Positions 50,037 through 60,955 are shown, numbered from the stretch's first letter. The stretch is 64,000 bases of DNA from Phyllobacterium bourgognense (GCF_003337575.1 NZ_QPJM01000012.1:95812-159811); one strand, 5' to 3'. Made by a program: numbers and translations. Notes: generated from the sequence alone by a model not told the origin.

Positions 50037-50213
50037 CTATTTGCCCAATAGCATTTTCACCGGCGTCGCGTCAGCAAGCCGCGTATAGTTGGCTGGATTG
50101 GTCCGGGCATCATTGAAAGTGCGCGTCTTGATTGGCATGACAAAGATTGCGGCTGTCAACAAAGCGGTGGCTGCTATGGAAAGGCGGCGTTCCATACGTG
50201 AACTAATGATCAT
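50037..50213 (-). CDS. Small predicted membrane protein, unrecognised
   Basis: A 58-residue protein beginning MIISSRMERRLSIAATALLT, with one hydrophobic segment (about 11-27), then a polar C-terminal part with TRTFNDARTNPANYTRLAD. I recognise no family. The start is supported by GAGGAGAG a few bases upstream. It begins 13 bases after the stop of the cysteine-rich gene, suggesting one transcript. The frame remains open further upstream inside its neighbour, which is unlikely to be translated. Whether it is expressed is not known. Confidence 0.5.
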   Translation of the reverse strand: MIISSRMERRLSIAATALLTAAIFVMPIKTRTFNDARTNPANYTRLADATPVKMLLGK

Positions 50214-50226
50214 GCGCTTTCTCTCC

Positions 50227-50733
50227 TCAGTGAAAGTTCGCCCGCAACGGGCGGGAAATAATGTCCTCGATTGCGGATTTCGGGATCGGCAATAGCATCT
50301 GATCCATCTCGGCCAGCGTTTCGGCAAACCCGATCGCTGCGTTTTCCACTTCCTCATGGCGCGAGGGACATGCCATGGCATTGAGGCAGGTTCGTGCCGC
50401 AACCATGTCGCAATTTTGTATCCCCGCGATGAGCCCTAAAGTCATGCATTCCTCCCGGCAGACATGGTGCGAGCCAAACGGAAAAGTTTTGAGCGGGCAT
50501 AGTGCGCAGTGGCGCAGGGTCCGGATGAAGAATGACAGCTCGGATAGTGCACGGTTGCCGTTACGCGTACCGAGAAGCTCGCTGTAGAGCCCATAGGCCA
50601 TTTCCCAGGCGATGACAGAGCCGGTTTCGAAACCCGCCGTCCAACGCCGGTAGCCTTCGAGCACCAGCTTTTCCGGTGTGCGATCGAAATAGCAACCTGC
50701 ATTGTTGCCGGCTTCAGATATGCGTGGATACAT
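50227..50733 (-). CDS. Cysteine-rich protein of unknown function
   Basis: A 168-residue predicted cytoplasmic protein with eight cysteines (14, 76, 79, 92, 96, 108, 116, 122), including CALC (76-79) and HHVCREEC (89-96), which look like metal or Fe-S ligands. The N-terminal part has YRRWTAGFETGSVIAWEMAY and the C-terminal part is helical and acidic. No signal peptide or membrane segment. I recall resembling hypothetical proteins in rhizobia but no named family. The ATG at 50731-50733 is preferred to one four codons earlier since GGGAG lies five bases above it. Neighbours are two small ORFs on the same strand, one overlapping its start, one following it. Confidence 0.72.
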   Translation of the reverse strand: MYPRISEAGNNAGCYFDRTPEKLVLEGYRRWTAGFETGSVIAWEMAYGLYSELLGTRNGNRALSELSFFIRTLRHCALCPLKTFPFGSHHVCREECMTLGLIAGIQNCDMVAARTCLNAMACPSRHEEVENAAIGFAETLAEMDQMLLPIPKSAIEDIISRPLRANFH

Positions 50734-50896
50734 CGCCGCTCCCATCCTGTTCGTTGTTGCGGATCAGGGCGAAAGGACCACTGCGGTGACCGCGGATGAC
50801 GAGCTGCCTCAGGCTGTTGCGGCCAAAGACAGGAGACGGTTGCTGATGGTTCAGCAGGGAAACCACGCGCAGGCGTGGCAGAAAAAGACCTATCAT
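50714..50896 (-). CDS. Small basic ORF overlapping the cysteine-rich gene, uncertain
   Basis: Sixty residues, starting MIGLFLPRLRVVSLLNHQQP, with a basic middle (SLRQLVIRGHRSGPFAL). A strong GGAGG is placed five bases before the ATG, the main reason to list it. It overlaps the start of the next gene by 20 bases, which would allow coupling. No family recognised; DUF1127 was considered and does not fit. It may be a leader peptide or not a gene. Confidence 0.4.
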   Translation of the reverse strand: MIGLFLPRLRVVSLLNHQQPSPVFGRNSLRQLVIRGHRSGPFALIRNNEQDGSGDVSTHI

Positions 50897-51028
50897 AGGG
50901 TCCTCCAATCGAAAGGGTTCAAGGCCCAGACATCAAAGGGATGTGCTTTTGCACTTTTCGCATAAAGGCTTCTGAAAACCTCAATGTCAAATACTAAATC
51001 ATTAAAACCTGTAAAAATATCAATAGGT

Positions 51029-51041
51029 TAGAATAATTCTA
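51029..51041. promoter_or_regulatory. 13-bp palindrome upstream of the small-gene cluster
   Basis: TAGAATAATTCTA lies in an AT-rich stretch, about 130 bases above the 50896 start and about 100 bases downstream of the SCO stop. It resembles the palindrome at 49810-49821 with one extra central base. Regulatory function is speculative. Confidence 0.3.
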
Positions 51042-51142
51042 GGAAATTATGAGTTTTCTAGTATACAAATGTTCGGATCGGCCTAAGAAGAGCATATCCT
51101 TCCCCTCCAAACTGGCGGCCCGGAGGAGAGTGGTAATCGCGC

Positions 51143-51733
51143 TCATCCAGCGATCAGCAGCCGAAGCTTCTTTAGCGCGACATCAGGACTTTCCTTGTAG
51201 TCGATCGTGCTTCTTAGCCGCCCGTCGCGATCAAGCAGCATCACCGACGCCGTATGGTCCATGGTGTAGTCGCCGTTTTCGGTAGGCACCTTCTTCGCAT
51301 AAATCTTCCAGCCCTTGAGCAGCTTCTCGACTTCCTGCGGATTGCCAGTGATGCCGGTGATCCGGTCCGTGAAGGCCGATGTATAGCCCTTCATGACGTC
51401 GGGCGTGTCCCGCTCCGGATCGACGGAAATGAAGAAGACGCGCAGGTCTTTGCCTTCATCGCCAAGTGTCTTCAGCCATCCGGCCATTTCGAAGAGGGTT
51501 GTCGGACATACCTCGGGGCAATGGGTGAAACCAAAGAACAGAGCCGTCGGATGGCCCTTGAAAGCTGCGTCCGTGATAGGAGCGCCGTTCTGATCGACGA
51601 GATTGAACGGAACGCCGAGCTGGACCGCTTGGGCATTACCGCCATTTCGCGCGTTGATGTAAGTGAAGACAAGGAAGCCGCACAATACAGCGATCAGCGC
51701 CCATAATGCATAGCGCAAGAGACGGAAATTCAT
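51143..51733 (-). CDS. SCO1/SenC-family copper chaperone
   Basis: A 196-residue membrane-anchored thioredoxin-fold protein that delivers copper to the CuA site of cytochrome oxidase or acts in redox control. An N-terminal anchor spans about residues 8-26. The copper ligands are intact: CPEVC (Cys72, Cys76) and His160 in DYTMDHTASVML, with SVDPERDTPDVMKGY between. The ATG at 51731-51733 shares one base with the TGA of the PCuAC gene (TGATG); a TTG one codon earlier is dismissed. Last gene of the four-gene copper operon. Confidence 0.93.
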   Translation of the reverse strand: MNFRLLRYALWALIAVLCGFLVFTYINARNGGNAQAVQLGVPFNLVDQNGAPITDAAFKGHPTALFFGFTHCPEVCPTTLFEMAGWLKTLGDEGKDLRVFFISVDPERDTPDVMKGYTSAFTDRITGITGNPQEVEKLLKGWKIYAKKVPTENGDYTMDHTASVMLLDRDGRLRSTIDYKESPDVALKKLRLLIAG

Positions 51734-52257
51734 CAATTGTGCTCCATGCTTGTTGCGCCTGCAGGACCGACCATGAACTGGACGTCGACCTTGCCGGCTT
51801 TGGCAAAATCAAGCGTCACAGGCACCATGTCGCCCTCTTTCAGGGGTGCTGAAAGGTCGATCAACATCAAATGTGTGCCGCCAGGAGAGAGTTCGGCGCT
51901 GCCGCCAGCCGGAATCTCAAGTCCGTCCTTCAGCTTGCGCATTTGCATGACGTTGCCATCCATCTTCATTTCGTGCACCTCGACGCGCGCAGCAACAGGG
52001 CTGGAACCGCCAAGGAGTTGGTCTGGCTCTTTCGATTGATTCTCGATCTTGATGTAGCCGCCACCGACTTTCGCCCCGGGCAGGGTGGCGCGGGTAAAGG
52101 CGCCGCTCAAGGTCAGATCCCCAGCTTTCACAGGGTCCATGGAGTGGTCCTCACTCGTGGCGGCACCCTGAACCATCTTGGAATGATCGTGCGCCTGAGC
52201 AGACGAGATGGACGCAAATACCAGTGCGACGGCGGCAATTCTGGAAAAAGATTTCAT
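51733..52257 (-). CDS. Periplasmic copper chaperone, PCuAC (DUF461) family
   Basis: A 174-residue secreted protein that binds Cu(I) and hands it to cytochrome c oxidase together with SCO. A signal peptide (1-22, ending AQA) is followed by a short His/Met stretch (HDHSKM ... EDHSM) and the cupredoxin-like domain with ligands His95, Met106, His129 and Met131 (VEVHEMKMDG and GGTHLMLIDL), matching the family pattern H-x10-M-x(21-22)-H-x-M. The start at 52257 has GGAGACG upstream; the long upstream frame is in the PepSY gene region and without similarity. Coupled by TGATG to the SCO gene. Confidence 0.93.
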   Translation of the reverse strand: MKSFSRIAAVALVFASISSAQAHDHSKMVQGAATSEDHSMDPVKAGDLTLSGAFTRATLPGAKVGGGYIKIENQSKEPDQLLGGSSPVAARVEVHEMKMDGNVMQMRKLKDGLEIPAGGSAELSPGGTHLMLIDLSAPLKEGDMVPVTLDFAKAGKVDVQFMVGPAGATSMEHN

Positions 52258-52280
52258 GAGGCGTCTCCAATTCAGATTTC

Positions 52281-53639
52281 TTATGAGAATACACGTTGCA
52301 AAGGCGAAGGGATGCGCGTGATCAATTGGTCCAAGATCAGCATGCCAAGAATTGCGAACCCGCTCAGTGGAAAGGCGATGCCAAATACCAGTATTACCAA
52401 GGTAAATACTACAAAGACACTTTTCTGCTGCGGCATCGGTGGCACGCCGAGCCGTCCTGAAGGACGCCGTTTCCACCACATGACCACGGCGGAAACCGAG
52501 GCGAGGATGATGGCAAGGCATGTCGCCAGCATGGCGAGTTGGTTGGCAAGCCCCCAATATTGGCCCTGATGCACGCCAATCCCAAACTCGATGGCTTTGG
52601 CTCCAGCTCCATAGTCGGAAAACTTCAAATCAACCAAGGGGTTACCGCTATACTGGTCGAAGTGGATTGTCCGCTGCTTGGCAATGTCGTCGGGGAAGAC
52701 GGCTGCGGTATAAACCCCCTTCATGCCTGCGGGCAGCGAGACTTCAAAGCCTGATGTCATGCCCGCTGCCGCCGCGGAGGCGACGATCCGGTCAAGCCCG
52801 ACGGGCGTTCCACCTGGCGTCGACACCGGTACCGGTGCGTTCTCGACAGTCCATCCGGAATTACCAAGTACTTGTTTTGTCTGAAGTTTTGAAACCGGAA
52901 CGTCGTCCCAGAGCTGAGCGGGATAGCCAAGTCCATAGCCGGACAACGTCGTGTTCAGCTTGTCACCCCAATAGCCCGACCAGGGCATGCCGGATATCGC
53001 AAGGAAGAAGATCAATGCGCCGGCAGCTGCGCCGGTCACGGCATGCAGATCCCGCCAGAACACGCGTTTGTCCGGAGTTCCGCGAACAGTGACGACACCG
53101 CCAGTCTGCTTACGTGGCCACCAAAGATAAAAGCCTGTAATTACAAGGACTAATGCAAGGCCGCCCACGGCCTCGACGATGCGGTTGAAGGCAAGGCCGA
53201 AATATTCGAGGCTGTGGATGTTCTTGACGACCCAGCTGAATTCTTCCTCTTCGCCGACCTTGCCAAGGACCGCGCCACTATAGGGATCGACGAAGACCAG
53301 AACGTTCCCGTCCGGAGTGCCAACGGTGACTTTTGCCGACTGCGTTGGATCGCCAGGTGATTGATATCGCAGCGCTTTTGATCCCGGCACAGCCGCTTTT
53401 GCGTTGTCGGTCAGGAGCGAAGGGGCAAGCGATTCGCTGCGTGGCTGAACCACGTTGCGATAGGCGAAGACGGTATTGTCGATCTCGTCCTTGAACAGAT
53501 AGAGGCTGCCGGTGATGGCGAGATTGAGCATGAAAGGGATGACCAGAAGGCCGGCGAAAAAATGCCAGCGCCAGATGGCGCGGTAGAGCGAAAGGCTGAG
53601 ATAATAAGGCTTCCCGGAAGCCATGCTTGAGACGGTCAT
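52281..53639 (-). CDS. PepSY-associated transmembrane protein (PepSY_TM family)
   Basis: A 452-residue inner-membrane protein with four main membrane segments: one near residues 18-40 (WHFFAGLLVIPFMLNLAITGSLYLF), one after IHSLEYFGLAFNRIVEAVGG, one at AAAGALIFFLAISGMPWSGYWG, and near the C-terminus LAMLATCLAIILASVSAVVMWW plus a final pair. Two periplasmic PepSY-like parts lie between. Histidines near the membrane edges (RWHFF, IHSLEY, LHAVTG, VHQGQYWG) are typical; relatives act as membrane ferric or cupric reductases, but this is not established for this protein. The start at 53637-53639 is chosen as the first ATG fitting the family. DUF2946 gene upstream, PCuAC downstream. Confidence 0.85.
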   Translation of the reverse strand: MTVSSMASGKPYYLSLSLYRAIWRWHFFAGLLVIPFMLNLAITGSLYLFKDEIDNTVFAYRNVVQPRSESLAPSLLTDNAKAAVPGSKALRYQSPGDPTQSAKVTVGTPDGNVLVFVDPYSGAVLGKVGEEEEFSWVVKNIHSLEYFGLAFNRIVEAVGGLALVLVITGFYLWWPRKQTGGVVTVRGTPDKRVFWRDLHAVTGAAAGALIFFLAISGMPWSGYWGDKLNTTLSGYGLGYPAQLWDDVPVSKLQTKQVLGNSGWTVENAPVPVSTPGGTPVGLDRIVASAAAAGMTSGFEVSLPAGMKGVYTAAVFPDDIAKQRTIHFDQYSGNPLVDLKFSDYGAGAKAIEFGIGVHQGQYWGLANQLAMLATCLAIILASVSAVVMWWKRRPSGRLGVPPMPQQKSVFVVFTLVILVFGIAFPLSGFAILGMLILDQLITRIPSPLQRVFS

Positions 53640-53722
53640 ATGTGTTCCAGTCGTCTGACAGCAAGGGTAACGGCACCGCCGGAGCAGGCCGCCGCGACGC
53701 GCCATCGAGGGCGCATTTTATG

Positions 53723-54106
53723 TCAGACGAGGGGAGGAGCTTGCGGCGGAGCCGATGGCGGGAAGAGGCTGCGCGCGATCCGGACCGCTTCCCGTTCTAT
53801 TGTAAGTGATTGAACCGGCTCGTTTTTCAAGCCGAACGCCAAGGGCGGAACCGGCAGAACGACGGATGCCGAGAGGCGGCAGGCCTCGCAACCATTGCCG
53901 TGCCATGCGCTCTTGTGCGAGCCCTGATCCACCTTGTTGTCGAGGCAAAGAACGGGCACTGACCCGTCAGGCAAAGTATAGACGGCGAGGTCGATGTCAT
54001 TGGCTGGAGAGGCTGAAACGGGCTGGTGCGCGAAGGCAACGAATACGAGCGCCAATGCGCAAAGCATGCGCACTGCCAATCGCCAGTCGTTCCGAATATT
54101 GCGCAT
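53723..54106 (-). CDS. DUF2946-family protein
   Basis: A 127-residue exported protein. A basic start and one hydrophobic segment (about 9-30, VRMLCALALVFVAFAHQPVSA) look like a signal peptide. The domain has VPVLCLDN and HGNGCEACRLSASVVLP, with CEAC as a possible metal site. DUF2946 proteins are often next to copper or haem-copper genes, but their role is unknown. The ATG at 54106 has GAGGCGG upstream. It is first in a same-strand cluster with PepSY, PCuAC and SCO genes; the gap to PepSY is 83 bases. Confidence 0.8.
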   Translation of the reverse strand: MRNIRNDWRLAVRMLCALALVFVAFAHQPVSASPANDIDLAVYTLPDGSVPVLCLDNKVDQGSHKSAWHGNGCEACRLSASVVLPVPPLAFGLKNEPVQSLTIEREAVRIARSLFPPSAPPQAPPLV

Positions 54107-54324
54107 CACCGCCTCATTTTCACTTCGCAGTCTAAATACAGGAGCCAGACCTGAAAATCCATGCGGCAAAGAGGAATGCAACCGAGCACGCCGAAATTTC
54201 CCGTGATAGTGGAAAATCTTGCGCCAGATTCGATGATTCTTGTGTCAGTTTTGGCAACTCTTGCATGAGTTTTGTCTATTCGTGTGTAAAAAACGTCTTG
54301 GTTCAGACCAGCCTGCTTCCAAAT
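54107..54324. other. Intergenic region between the copper operon and hutC
   Basis: About 220 bases, T-rich in the part 54200-54300. It must contain the promoter of the copper operon and the end of the hut transcript. I see no gene, no strong hairpin and no repeated motif. Confidence 0.5.
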
Positions 54325-55095
54325 TCAGGTTTGCGTGGAATCGCGGCGCGACATGTCGCCCTTCGGACTGAAATGAGCGACCAGCCGGTAGGTTTCACCC
54401 GGGTAAAACATCCGCACGGCGGTGATCGGCCGTTTGCCTCTCCATGTCGATCGTTCGACCTGCAAACAGGCCGAGCCTTCCTGCACCTCGAGACGGGACG
54501 CAAGCATGGAATCCGCATTGAACGCGCTGATCCGGTTCTCCGCCTCCGACCAAGGCACATGACCGCGCAGCCAGGTTCCCGGAGGTTCATCGGCGAAGGA
54601 GATATCGACGGCTTCCGGAACGCTGACAAGATCGATCAGCCGGTCCTCGAAAGCATGGACGCGCCGGCCGGCAAAGTGACGGCAGTGAATCGCCAGAACC
54701 TGACGCGGGCTTTGCACATTAAGGCGTTCCATATCGGCCGGCGTCGAGCGGCGTTGCTGGCGTGAGATCACCTCAAGTCTGTAGACCTGCCCGATGGCTT
54801 CGACCTCGGCGCGCACGTCCGGAATTTCGATGACGGCCGATTGCGACAGCGGCTGCGAAACGAAGCTTCCCGCCTTGCGACGCCGCTCGATAAGGCCCGA
54901 AGCCGCCAGCGCCGACAGAGCCTTGTTCACGGTCATCCGCGCACAACCGTAGGTTTCCATCAATTCGCGTTCCATCGGAATGCGAAAACCGGGAGCCCAT
55001 TCGCCGAGCAGGATCCGCTGCTCGATGTCATGGCGGATACGGGCGGAAAGCTGGCCCTTCGGGGTATCGGTGATGGGGTTTTCCAACTGATCCAC
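54325..55095 (-). CDS. hutC: Histidine utilisation repressor HutC, GTG start
   Basis: A 256-residue GntR-family (HutC subfamily) regulator; urocanate is the known inducer for this subfamily. The winged helix at the N-terminus reads IRHDIEQRILLGEWAPGFRIP with the recognition part CARMTVNKALSALAASGLIERRRKAGSFV; the UTRA effector domain follows, with RHFAGRRVHAFEDRLIDL and ERSTWRGKRPITAVRMFYPGE. Start GTG at 55093-55095 with AGAGG above. Last gene in the hutI-H-G-U-D-C order, 9 bases after hutD. Confidence 0.93.
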   Translation of the reverse strand: MDQLENPITDTPKGQLSARIRHDIEQRILLGEWAPGFRIPMERELMETYGCARMTVNKALSALAASGLIERRRKAGSFVSQPLSQSAVIEIPDVRAEVEAIGQVYRLEVISRQQRRSTPADMERLNVQSPRQVLAIHCRHFAGRRVHAFEDRLIDLVSVPEAVDISFADEPPGTWLRGHVPWSEAENRISAFNADSMLASRLEVQEGSACLQVERSTWRGKRPITAVRMFYPGETYRLVAHFSPKGDMSRRDSTQT

Positions 55096-55104
55096 GGCGA
55101 CCTC

Positions 55105-55685
55105 TTATTCGGCCGATAGAGTCTGCGACAGGTGCACGATGATTGCCTCTCCCGATCCGCTAACGGCAATCTCCGGGGCACCGGCGGAGCCCTCGATCAA
55201 CGCAGCATCATGCGCGTAAAGTACTGACAACTTATCGATGGTGATCTGGCCACTGCGGCAGAAGATGATGCAGACATTCCCGACGACTGGCAGAACCTGC
55301 GTCCCATCGATGGTCAGATTGTCGACGCTGTGAGTCCAGCGCCCCCGCCGGGTCATGACGTTGAAATCGGTGACCGGTCCGGCAATCAACTTTGCCGATG
55401 CAGCCATGTCTCCCGGGAATGGATGAGGCTTGCCTGCTGGCGTCAATCGCACCGGTGTTTCGCTCTCGACGGTAAGGTCCAGGCCCTCCCCGCTAAGCAC
55501 GGTCAGCGTGCGGTCGATGCCCTCAAACCGCGAGAATGGTCCATCGGCAGCAACAGTCGCCATGCTGATGCGCCAGTCGAAATTGCCAACCGAAGCTCCG
55601 GGGGGAGCGACGGCAATCTCGGTGGTGACGCCGCCGCCATTTTTCCACGGCATTCGCCGGTGATCGCTGGCCCGGAGTATTTTCA

Positions 55686-55686
<1 letters not shown>
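55105..55686 (-). CDS. hutD: HutD family protein
   Basis: A 193-residue cupin-like protein of the HutD family, with MPWKNGGGVTTEIAV near the start and FSRFEGIDRTLTVLSGEGL. Its role is not enzymatic in the main pathway; in Pseudomonas HutD is thought to moderate hut expression. Start ATG at 55686, sharing a base with the hutU stop (TGATG). The frame extends further upstream inside hutU but does not begin there. Confidence 0.9.
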
Positions 55687-57355
<1,669 letters not shown>

Positions 57356-57356
<1 letters not shown>

Positions 57357-58159
57357 TATTTGCTCCCCAGCTTGATCGCGGTCTGTCGGATGATTTCGAG
57401 AATGTCTTTGAGATGCTTGCGCAGCCGTTCGGCTTTGGCCTCGTCATAGGCGAAAGGTGGCGCTTCCTTCGTCAGGTGCGAGGACTGCGTCAGTTCCATC
57501 TGGATGGCGTGGATGCCGAGCTGCGGTTGTCCATAATGCCGCGTCGTCCAGCCACCCTTGAACCGGCCGTTGATGACGGCATCATAGCCGCGTGCCGCGA
57601 AGGCAATCCGGCCGACCGCCGAGGCGATTTCGGGGGAACAGCTGTTGCCCTCATTGGTGCCAATGTTGAAATCCGGAAGCTTGCCCTGGAAGAGGAACGG
57701 GATATGCGACCGTATGGAATGGCAGTCGTAGAGAACGACAAGGCCATTGGCTTCGTGTACGCGCTCGATCTCCTTGGCCAGCGCCGCATGGTAAGGGCTG
57801 TGGAACTGTTTCAGCCGGTATTCGATGTCCGCCGCCGTCGGCTTCTCGCCATCGCGCCATATCGGCTTGCCGTCGAAATCGGTTTCGGGAATGAGGCCGG
57901 TGGTATTCTGCCCGGGATAAAGACTGACGCCTGACGGATCGCGATTGGCATCGATGACGTAGCGATGAAAGGTGGCGCGGACAGTCGTGACCTCTGGCAG
58001 CAAGCCATCATACAGCTTGTCGATGTGCCAGTCCGTATCGGCGAGCATTTGGCCGGTCTCGTTGAGCCGGGCAAGGATGTCGGCGGGCACGTCGGTTCCC
58101 GTGTGCGGAAAGCCCAGAATGATCGGGGATGACCCCTGTTTGACGTCAACGGCATTCAT
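57356..58159 (-). CDS. hutG: N-formylglutamate amidohydrolase (deformylase)
   Basis: Last step of the five-step branch: formylglutamate to glutamate and formate. The 267-residue zinc enzyme of the FGase family has [70 protein letters not shown] and [21 protein letters not shown], containing the metal histidines and glutamates. It is not the arginase-type formiminoglutamase, which fits the presence of hutF. ATGA overlap with hutH and TAATG overlap with hutU. Confidence 0.95.
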
Positions 58160-59697
58160 AATTGTGTATCCAGAACTGGCAAAATATCGGGAGAAATCGC
58201 GGCGTTGAGCCTGCCCGAAGCAACAAGATCGGAAACGGCCTTCAAGTCTGGCGCCATATAGCGGTCCTCGTCGAGTGTTGGCACTGCGACCCGAATAACG
58301 CCATGCGCGCGGGTGAGTTCCGGGCTGGTCTGCAGCGGTTCGCGCAGGTCGATCCCCTGAGCGGCCGTCAGCGCCTCGATACCGATGATCGAGAACAGAT
58401 TGTCCGTCATCTGCAACAGGCGCCGCGCGCCATGGCAGGCCATCGATACATGATCTTCCTGATTGGCCGAGGTCGGCGTTGAATCCACTGACGCCGGATG
58501 CGACATCTGCTTATTTTCCGACATGAGCGCCGCCGACGTGACCTCGGCGATCATCAGGCCGGAGTTGAGGCCGGGCTTTCTGGCAAGGAACGCTGGCAGG
58601 CCGTAGCTCAAGGCCGGATCGACCAGCAGAGCGATGCGGCGTTGGGCGATTGCACCGATTTCACAAATGGCGAGGGCGATCTGGTCGGCGGCGAAGGCAA
58701 CCGGCTCCGCATGGAAGTTGCCGCCCGAGACGACGGAGCCATCGCTGAGCACCAGTGGATTGTCGGTAACAGCGTTGGCCTCGATTTCGAGCGTCCGCGC
58801 CGCCATGCGCAAAAGGTCGAGGCAGGCGCCATCCACCTGCGGCTGGCAGCGGATGCAATAGGGGTCCTGCACACGTTCGTCGCCCTCGATGTGGCTCTCG
58901 CGGATAGGCGAGTTTTCGAGCAGTCGCCGAAGCGCCGTGCCCGTATCGATCTGGCCGCGATGACCGCGCAATGCGTGGATATCGGGATGGAACGGTGCTG
59001 ACGAACCCATGGCGGCGTCCGTGGAAAGCGCACCGGTGATCAGTGCCGATTGACCGGCGCGGTGGGCGCGAAACAGCCCCGCAAGCGCAAGAGCCGTCGA
59101 GACTTGCGTGCCGTTGATGAGCGCAAGACCTTCCTTGGCAGCGAGCACGACGGGCTTGAGCCCCGCTTCGGCAAGGCCCTCGGCGGCGGGCATCTGCCTC
59201 GACCCGAACGTGACGTCGCCTTCACCGATCATGGCCGCGGCCATGTGGGCGAGCGGCGCAAGATCACCGGAAGCGCCGACGGAGCCCTTTTCCGGAATGA
59301 CCGGGATCACGCCTTTTTCCAGCATGGCTTCGATCAGGCTGATGAGTTCCGGGCGCACACCGGAAGCGCCGCGGCCGAGCGAGATCAGCTTCAGCGACAT
59401 GATCAGGCGCACGATATTTTCCGGCAGCGCGTTCCCGACGCCGCAGCAATGGGAGAGGATGAGATTGCGCTGCAGCGTTCCGACATCCGCCGCATCGATC
59501 CGGATCGAGGCAAGTTTGCCGAACCCGGTATTGATGCCATAGACTGGCGCATTCCCAGCGGCGATTTCGGCAATTCGTTTCGCTGCCGATTCGATGCCTG
59601 CATGAAAGGACGCATCGAGCTTTGCCGGCGTGCCATGCCAGTAGATCGTTTCGAGAGTGGCAAGCGGCACGGCCCCCGGGTGCAAGATTATTGTCAT
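58156..59697 (-). CDS. hutH: Histidine ammonia-lyase
   Basis: First step: histidine to urocanate and ammonia. The 513-residue protein has the MIO triad Ala142-Ser143-Gly144 in [12 protein letters not shown], preceded by YGINTGFG (53-60), and the C-terminal block [18 protein letters not shown]. The start is placed at ATG 59695-59697, giving MTIILHPG; a TTG two codons up is also in frame. The gene begins 6 bases beyond the hutI stop and overlaps hutG by ATGA. Confidence 0.97.
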   Translation of the reverse strand: MTIILHPGAVPLATLETIYWHGTPAKLDASFHAGIESAAKRIAEIAAGNAPVYGINTGFGKLASIRIDAADVGTLQRNLILSHCCGVGNALPENIVRLIMSLKLISLGRGASGVRPELISLIEAMLEKGVIPVIPEKGSVGASGDLAPLAHMAAAMIGEGDVTFGSRQMPAAEGLAEAGLKPVVLAAKEGLALINGTQVSTALALAGLFRAHRAGQSALITGALSTDAAMGSSAPFHPDIHALRGHRGQIDTGTALRRLLENSPIRESHIEGDERVQDPYCIRCQPQVDGACLDLLRMAARTLEIEANAVTDNPLVLSDGSVVSGGNFHAEPVAFAADQIALAICEIGAIAQRRIALLVDPALSYGLPAFLARKPGLNSGLMIAEVTSAALMSENKQMSHPASVDSTPTSANQEDHVSMACHGARRLLQMTDNLFSIIGIEALTAAQGIDLREPLQTSPELTRAHGVIRVAVPTLDEDRYMAPDLKAVSDLVASGRLNAAISPDILPVLDTQL

Positions 59698-59703
59698 CGT
59701 CAA

Positions 59704-60897
59704 TTATGCTTTCAAAACGAGCTGGTGGAGCGGGTTGAAGCCGATGCGATAGCAAAGTTCCGCTGGTTGCTCTGCGTTCCAGATGGCGATCTCGGCGCGC
59801 TTGCCCGGCGCAATGGTGCCGATTTCGTCAGCGAGGCCCAGGGCGCGCGCGGCTTCACGCGTGGCGCCGGCAAGCGCTTCTTCGACGGTAAGCCGGAAAA
59901 ACGTGCACGCCATATTCATCGTCAGGAGCAGCGAAGTGAGCGGCGATGTGCCCGGATTGCAATCGGTGGCGACGGCGATGCGAACACCGGCATCGCGCAG
60001 GATCTGGACGGGCGGCGCGCGCTCTTCGCGCAGGGCATAGAACGCGCCCGGAAGCAGCACCGCGACTGTTCCGGCAGCCGCCATGGCGCTGGCGCCTTCC
60101 TCGTCGAGGTATTCGAGATGATCGGCGGACAAGGCGCCATACGACGCCGCAAGCTTGGCGCCGCCAAGGTTGGAGAGCTGCTCGGCGTGGAGCTTGACCG
60201 GCAAGCCAAGTGCTTTCGCCCTGTCGAAAACGCGGGCGATCTGTGCGGGCGAAAAAGCGATGCCCTCGCAAAACCCGTCCACCGCATCGACGAGGCCTTC
60301 CGAATGCGCTGCATCGAGACCGGGCAGGACGACTTCGGAGATATAGTCATCGGGCCGGCCCTTGTACTCCGGCGGTGTCGCATGGGCAGCAAGGTAGCTT
60401 GTGCGGATGCGCACCGGGCGCATGGTGGCGAGGCGGCGCGCGACGCGCAGCATCTTTAGCTCGGCGTCGATATTCAGCCCGTAACCGGATTTTATCTCGA
60501 CGGTGGAGACGCCTTCGGCAAGCAAGGTATCGAGCCGCGGCAGGCTTTGCGCAAGGAGCACCTCTTCGTTCACGGCATTGGTCGATTTGACCGAGGAGAC
60601 GATGCCGCCGCCGGCCCGCGCGATATCCTCATAGGTCGCGCCTTCGAGCCGCATCTCGAACTCGCGGGCGCGATTACCACCAAAGACAAGATGGGTGTGG
60701 CAATCGATGAGGGCAGGGGTTGCCAGCCTGCCGCCAAAATCCTGGCGCTCGACATCATTCCAGTCGAAAGGGATCGTCTGTCCAACCCAGGCGATCCGCT
60801 CGCCATCGATGCCGATCGCGCCGTTTTCAATGAGGCCATACGGCGCGCCGGTATCTTCCAGCGTGGCGATCCTCAATCCGGATAGAATTTTCCTCAT
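59704..60897 (-). CDS. hutI: Imidazolonepropionase
   Basis: Third step: imidazolonepropionate to formiminoglutamate. The 397-residue amidohydrolase has the metal motif [42 protein letters not shown] and [19 protein letters not shown] with the metal aspartate. The ATG at 60895-60897 is chosen on family fit; the frame is open to 60954 but this part contains the operator palindrome. First gene of the hutIHGUDC operon, divergent from hutF by 85 bases. Confidence 0.95.
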   Translation of the reverse strand: MRKILSGLRIATLEDTGAPYGLIENGAIGIDGERIAWVGQTIPFDWNDVERQDFGGRLATPALIDCHTHLVFGGNRAREFEMRLEGATYEDIARAGGGIVSSVKSTNAVNEEVLLAQSLPRLDTLLAEGVSTVEIKSGYGLNIDAELKMLRVARRLATMRPVRIRTSYLAAHATPPEYKGRPDDYISEVVLPGLDAAHSEGLVDAVDGFCEGIAFSPAQIARVFDRAKALGLPVKLHAEQLSNLGGAKLAASYGALSADHLEYLDEEGASAMAAAGTVAVLLPGAFYALREERAPPVQILRDAGVRIAVATDCNPGTSPLTSLLLTMNMACTFFRLTVEEALAGATREAARALGLADEIGTIAPGKRAEIAIWNAEQPAELCYRIGFNPLHQLVLKA

Positions 60898-60941
60898 CGG
60901 CTGCGACCCGCTCCCGTTTTTGGTCTTGCCCACAAGGTTAA

Positions 60942-60955
60942 TATGTATATACATA
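60942..60955. promoter_or_regulatory. Probable HutC operator between hutI and hutF
   Basis: The 14-bp perfect palindrome TATGTATATACATA lies 44 bases from the hutI start and 27 bases from the hutF start. It includes TGTATATACA, which agrees with the known HutC recognition core, and it could control both divergent transcripts. Binding itself is not shown here. Confidence 0.8.

Noticed and set aside
50702..50965. 87-codon plus-strand frame above the cysteine-rich gene
   Set aside because: Antisense to the small ORF and the start of the cysteine-rich gene, no ribosome site and no domain.
59050..60459. Plus-strand frame of 469 codons across hutH and hutI
   Set aside because: It spans two well-supported genes on the other strand, and its composition follows from their codon bias.
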